DNA of 64,000 nucleotides from DAIOEK01 sp963708715 (GTDB lineage: Bacteria > Chloroflexota > Anaerolineae > Anaerolineales > Anaerolineaceae). A model generated the notes under the pieces. That model was not told the DNA's origin. It did not search any database and saw nothing but the letters and a program-made list of their open reading frames with translations. Position numbers and translations under genes: made by a program. Positions 60,965 through 64,000 of the stretch are shown in pieces (positions within the stretch are counted from its first letter, which is position 1; the number at the start of each line of letters is the position of its first letter). The DNA lies in the NCBI GenBank assembly GCA_963708715.1, contig CAVPSU010000001.1:62001-126000 (forward strand), read 5' to 3'.

Positions 60965-61537
60965 ATGAACTCACAAACGAATTCAAACCAATACACAATT
61001 GGTGAAGACGAAAAAGTATCTCGGGTGATGGTATACACTTCATCTCTGTTATGCTGGGGGGATGTGATCACCAAAGAGATGATCAGGGTAAGTACCTGGT
61101 TAAGAACGAATGCTGCTCCCGATCACCTCACACTTCATCAGGCAAAAGTGCTACAAGTGCAACACCAATCCCAGGAAAAGCCTGCGGTTTACAAAGACCT
61201 TCATATTCCCCTTTCCCAAATATTGTCCTATCACCTGATTCCACCCGCACAAGATCCACTGGATTACGATCCGAAAGACTGCATAAGGCGATTGGAGCCG
61301 GTCACCATATTGATCGGACCATACCGAATGGATGGAAATTTGATGATTGCCGAAAAATCGGATATCAACAAATTTCTGGAAATTACAAAAGAGACTTACT
61401 CATCATTATATGAGGTGGAAATCAGTTATCCGATGTCAACTTCCACTGGAAAACTAAAAGTACCATTCTTGATCTATAAGTTTTCGGAAGCTATGTTTTC
61501 ATCCACCGTCCAGGAAAATATACCTGTTGTTATTTAG
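60965..61537 (+). CDS. Hypothetical protein, function unknown
   Basis: 190 residues from the ATG at 60965 (TGGGAGGAC site), not recognised. Residues 1-20 are polar, then EKVSRVMVYTSSLLCWGDVITKEMIRVSTWLRTNAAPDHLTLHQAKVL, a pattern of strands and turns without signal or membrane helix, and repeated beta strands (PVTILIGPYRMDGNLMIAEKSDINKFLEI). It looks like a small all-beta-rich cytosolic protein. Monocistronic, -10 TATAAT about 20 nt upstream of the start codon. Confidence 0.7.
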   Translation: MNSQTNSNQYTIGEDEKVSRVMVYTSSLLCWGDVITKEMIRVSTWLRTNAAPDHLTLHQAKVLQVQHQSQEKPAVYKDLHIPLSQILSYHLIPPAQDPLDYDPKDCIRRLEPVTILIGPYRMDGNLMIAEKSDINKFLEITKETYSSLYEVEISYPMSTSTGKLKVPFLIYKFSEAMFSSTVQENIPVVI

Positions 61538-61671
61538 AAGATTAATTGGGGAAAGTTCGAAAGCAGAAGGTCCCCCATCGACTGATCCTGAGCCATCAGT
61601 GATGTTTCTTTTCGAATACTCTTGGTAAAAGATAGACTAATTTCGGATTAATAATAAATACTGAATTCAAC

Positions 61672-63159
61672 TTATCCGGTGAATGTCTCTACCGCGGTGA
61701 TTGCTCTCCCGATTCTTTCTAATACTTTCTCGCTCCCAAGGATTGCCATACTTTCAAACAGAGGTGGACTGACTTTCTGACCGGTTACAGCTACGCGTAA
61801 TATGCCAAATACTTGTCCAGCAGAAAATCCTGACTCCTCCACAAAGGTTCGCATCAAGGGTTCTGATCCTTCGACAGTCAAGGGGGAGACTTGGGCAAGA
61901 ATCTGATATGAATCCTTAAGAACCTTCAAGGTTTCTTCGCGAGTCATATTTTTCCCGATCAGCTCTTCTGGTAACGAACTGATTTCATGAAAGAAGAAGC
62001 TGGTCAATTCGACGGCGTCGTCCAATGTCGTCAATCGTTCCCGTATGATTGGAGCGATCCTTATTAATGTGGAAAGTTTTGCCTCCAGACCAGCATTCTG
62101 AAGATAGGGTAATACTCTTTCAGCCAGATCTGAATCTGATAATTTGCGAATATGCTGACCATTGAAGTAATCAAATTTTTGAAAATTAATAGCGGCAGGA
62201 GATGGGTTTAAGTGGTTCAATGAGAATTTTTCGATCAATTCCGGCATCGTAAAGAATTCTGTTCGGTCGTCATAACTCCAGCCCATTAAAGCAATCCAAT
62301 TTATAACTGCATCCGGTAGATATCCAAGCTCTTCCAGGTCTTTGATAAAAATCGAGTAGCCATCTTTCATGGCATCTGCAGCTTCTCGCTTGCTCATCTT
62401 TCCTTTACCACTTGGTTTTAGAAACACAGAAAGGTGAACATATATTGGTTCGGTCCAGCCAAATGCGCGGTGGATCAAACCATGCAGGGGAAATGTTGAC
62501 AACCATTCCGATCCGCGGATGACATGCGAGATTTTCATCAAATGGTCATCCACAACCGCGGCGAGATGATAAAGAGCCCATCCATCCGACTTCACCAGAA
62601 TGTAATCGTCCAAATTCCGATTATCAATCCGAATTTCGCCACGCAAGACATCACTTACGATGGTCGATCCTTCTTTTGGGGTTTTAAACCGAATAACATA
62701 TTTCTCACCGCTTTTGATTCTTTCGCGGGCTTCCACAACTGAAATCGACCGACAAGTACCATCATAATGGACCAATTCTTTCTTCTGTTGTTGTTCCAGC
62801 CGTACTTTTTCCAGTCGTTCGGCGGAACAAAAACAATAAAAAGCGTGATTAGATTCAATCAGACGCTCTGCATACTCCATATAGATTTCTTTTCGTTCGG
62901 ATTGCCGATATGGTCCATAAGGTCCACCTTTGTCAGGACCTTCATCCCATTCCATTCCGAGCCAATGCAGGCAGTGAACAATCTCTTCTTCCGCTCCTTC
63001 CACATACCGACGAAAGTCAGTATCTTCAATTCGCAAGACGAATTTTCCGCCAAGCTGTTTGGCGATCAGATAATCATATAAGGCTGTTCTCGCTCCGCCC
63101 AAATGAAGATGCCCTGTTGGAGATGGTGCAAAGCGTACTCGGATTGGGTCCTTTGACAT
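61672..63159 (-). CDS. gltX: Glutamyl-tRNA synthetase
   Basis: 495 residues, class I. HIGH-like PSPTGHLHLGGARTALYDYL (about 11-30) and KMSKS-like GKGKMSKREAAD (about 250-261). The Cys pair CFCSAERL of the zinc-binding insert is present; C-terminal anticodon-binding helices follow. Charges tRNA-Glu, and perhaps tRNA-Gln if the GatCAB route is used. 12 nt after the rodA/ftsW-like gene on the same strand. Confidence 0.95.
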   Translation of the reverse strand: MSKDPIRVRFAPSPTGHLHLGGARTALYDYLIAKQLGGKFVLRIEDTDFRRYVEGAEEEIVHCLHWLGMEWDEGPDKGGPYGPYRQSERKEIYMEYAERLIESNHAFYCFCSAERLEKVRLEQQQKKELVHYDGTCRSISVVEARERIKSGEKYVIRFKTPKEGSTIVSDVLRGEIRIDNRNLDDYILVKSDGWALYHLAAVVDDHLMKISHVIRGSEWLSTFPLHGLIHRAFGWTEPIYVHLSVFLKPSGKGKMSKREAADAMKDGYSIFIKDLEELGYLPDAVINWIALMGWSYDDRTEFFTMPELIEKFSLNHLNPSPAAINFQKFDYFNGQHIRKLSDSDLAERVLPYLQNAGLEAKLSTLIRIAPIIRERLTTLDDAVELTSFFFHEISSLPEELIGKNMTREETLKVLKDSYQILAQVSPLTVEGSEPLMRTFVEESGFSAGQVFGILRVAVTGQKVSPPLFESMAILGSEKVLERIGRAITAVETFTG

Positions 63160-63173
63160 AACGGTGCTCCTGA

Positions 63174-64000
63174 TCAGAATTCTAATGGTTTTTGACGCAG
63201 TACGACGCTCTCCACAAGTCCGACGCCTAAAAGCATGGATAAAAGAGAACTGCCTCCGTAACTGATAAATGGTAACGTAAGTCCTGTGACCGGGATCAGT
63301 TTCAGGTTTACTCCCATATTCACGGCTGCCTGAAAGAACATCAGCATACCAAAGGCGTATGCTATTAATGCTCCATAGGAATCATGGGCTAAATTCCCTG
63401 CCCTCAAACACCGAATAATTACAAAGATTAATAACGCGATGATGATCACTGTCCCGATAAAACCAAATTCTTCAGCCATGGCCGAAAAGATAAAATCGGT
63501 ATGTCTGACTTTCAAAAATCGGAGTTGCACTTGACTACCATGTCCATATCCTTGTCCTAATAAACCACCGGAGCCAATACTAATTAATGCTTGCTCTACA
63601 TTGTATGTATTTCCGTAGGTCGCGTTCGGATCTGGCAAGACGAATGTGATAATTCGTTGTTGTTGATATGGCTCCAGAAATGGAAACGCTGCAATACCGG
63701 CAAAAATTCCAATGATGAGCATAAAAAAGAGGAATTTCGGATTTATTCCAGCTATCCAGATCATCATTAACCAGATGACCACTAATACGATGGTCGTACT
63801 TAAATTTGGTTGAAGAATGATCCAAACAACCAAACCGGCAACGATCAAGATACTCTTCAGAACCCATCTAAGATCATGAGGTTCGTGTTGCGTTTTGGAA
63901 AAATAGTCTGCCAGAACCAAAACCAGTACTATTTTTGCCAGCTCAGATGGTTGAATATTTACCAGTCCTGTTTCGATCCATCGAGCAGCACCAAACCTGG
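63174..64000 (-). CDS. rodA: RodA/FtsW family SEDS glycosyltransferase, 5' end cut by window edge
   Basis: About 275 visible residues; the frame runs to the right edge. I read RFGAARWIETGLVNIQPSE at the edge, equal to the family's GAxRWI...QPSE signature, then membrane helices, a loop with EEFGFIGT and the terminal LPFISYGGSSLLSMLLGVGLVES. SEDS proteins polymerise peptidoglycan in elongation (RodA) or division (FtsW). EQALISIGSGGLLGQGYGHGSQVQ favours RodA. Start and first helices are outside the window. Confidence 0.9.
   Translation of the reverse strand, partial: RFGAARWIETGLVNIQPSELAKIVLVLVLADYFSKTQHEPHDLRWVLKSILIVAGLVVWIILQPNLSTTIVLVVIWLMMIWIAGINPKFLFFMLIIGIFAGIAAFPFLEPYQQQRIITFVLPDPNATYGNTYNVEQALISIGSGGLLGQGYGHGSQVQLRFLKVRHTDFIFSAMAEEFGFIGTVIIIALLIFVIIRCLRAGNLAHDSYGALIAYAFGMLMFFQAAVNMGVNLKLIPVTGLTLPFISYGGSSLLSMLLGVGLVESVVLRQKPLEF

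Noticed and set aside
1..64000. CRISPR arrays, rRNA genes, tmRNA, RNase P RNA
   Set aside because: No regularly spaced repeats and no recognisable core sequences were seen on either strand.

Overview
The window looks like a chromosomal piece of a Gram-negative-type anaerobe, most probably Chloroflexota of the Anaerolineae kind. This is inferred from the mix of genes: AOR-family tungsten oxidoreductase, FdrA/DUF1116 pair, Rel with an EFDD motif, MurA with Asp at the catalytic Cys position, and MglA/Roadblock proteins. No marker gene in the window proves the phylum. Coding density is high. One tRNA gene (Leu, anticodon TAG) is present; no rRNA, CRISPR array or prophage is visible.

Layout. (1) 1-7,035, leftward: a catabolic operon fdrA - DUF1116 - tandem cyclase - three-subunit molybdenum hydroxylase (M, S, L; L runs off the left edge). 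It has a good sigma70-type promoter, a leader of about 255 nt with a terminator-like hairpin, and a 14-bp intercistronic hairpin. Two of its genes carry single-base frameshifts. (2) 7.5-15.5 kb: an acetyltransferase-like gene, isoprenoid synthase, TatD, phosphohexomutase, a cysteine desulfurase/MnmA tRNA thiolation pair, a cold-shock gene and a VKOR-like protein. (3) 15,519-16,905: an intact IS1202/ISNCY-type insertion sequence flanked by 16-bp direct repeats, just past the end of rel. (4) 17-24.3 kb, leftward: rel, a HAD phosphatase, then an Ldh2-family dehydrogenase plus DAO-type oxidase plus an iron-sulfur/FAD alpha subunit, resembling D-hydroxyproline or opine dehydrogenase sets. (5) 24.4-31.5 kb: pfkA, prfB (with the programmed frameshift), ftsY, rlmN, a NagD-like HAD, clpP and tig. 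(6) 31.7-36.9 kb: a looser region with a decayed methyltransferase, a hemerythrin-like protein, tRNA-Leu, a tyrosine recombinase, an SDR and a frameshifted class II aldolase. (7) 37-42.4 kb: a signalling locus, with a PP2C-like phosphatase and DUF1801 protein on one strand facing a five-gene run on the other (receiver-Roadblock, Roadblock, MglA-type GTPase, Roadblock, DUF4388-Roadblock), then a pentapeptide-repeat protein. (8) 42.4-47.1 kb: a secreted lipoprotein, AOR and a LarA-type racemase. (9) 47.2-64 kb: Asp23/NusB/large lipoprotein, prepilin peptidase, murA, thioredoxin, a SpoIIE-type phosphatase with an overlapping P-loop gene, secDF, a threonine-dehydrogenase-like SDR, a Mg2+ P-type ATPase, gltX and the 5'-truncated end of a rodA/ftsW gene.

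The two parts most likely to hold something not yet described are the fdrA-cyclase-molybdenum hydroxylase operon (a proposed route that opens a nitrogen heterocycle and salvages a carbamoyl group) and the MglA/Roadblock cluster (a compact GTPase switch with four Roadblock partners). Four single-base disruptions in otherwise conserved genes mean that either the assembly has indel errors or this lineage is losing genes; only reads can tell.
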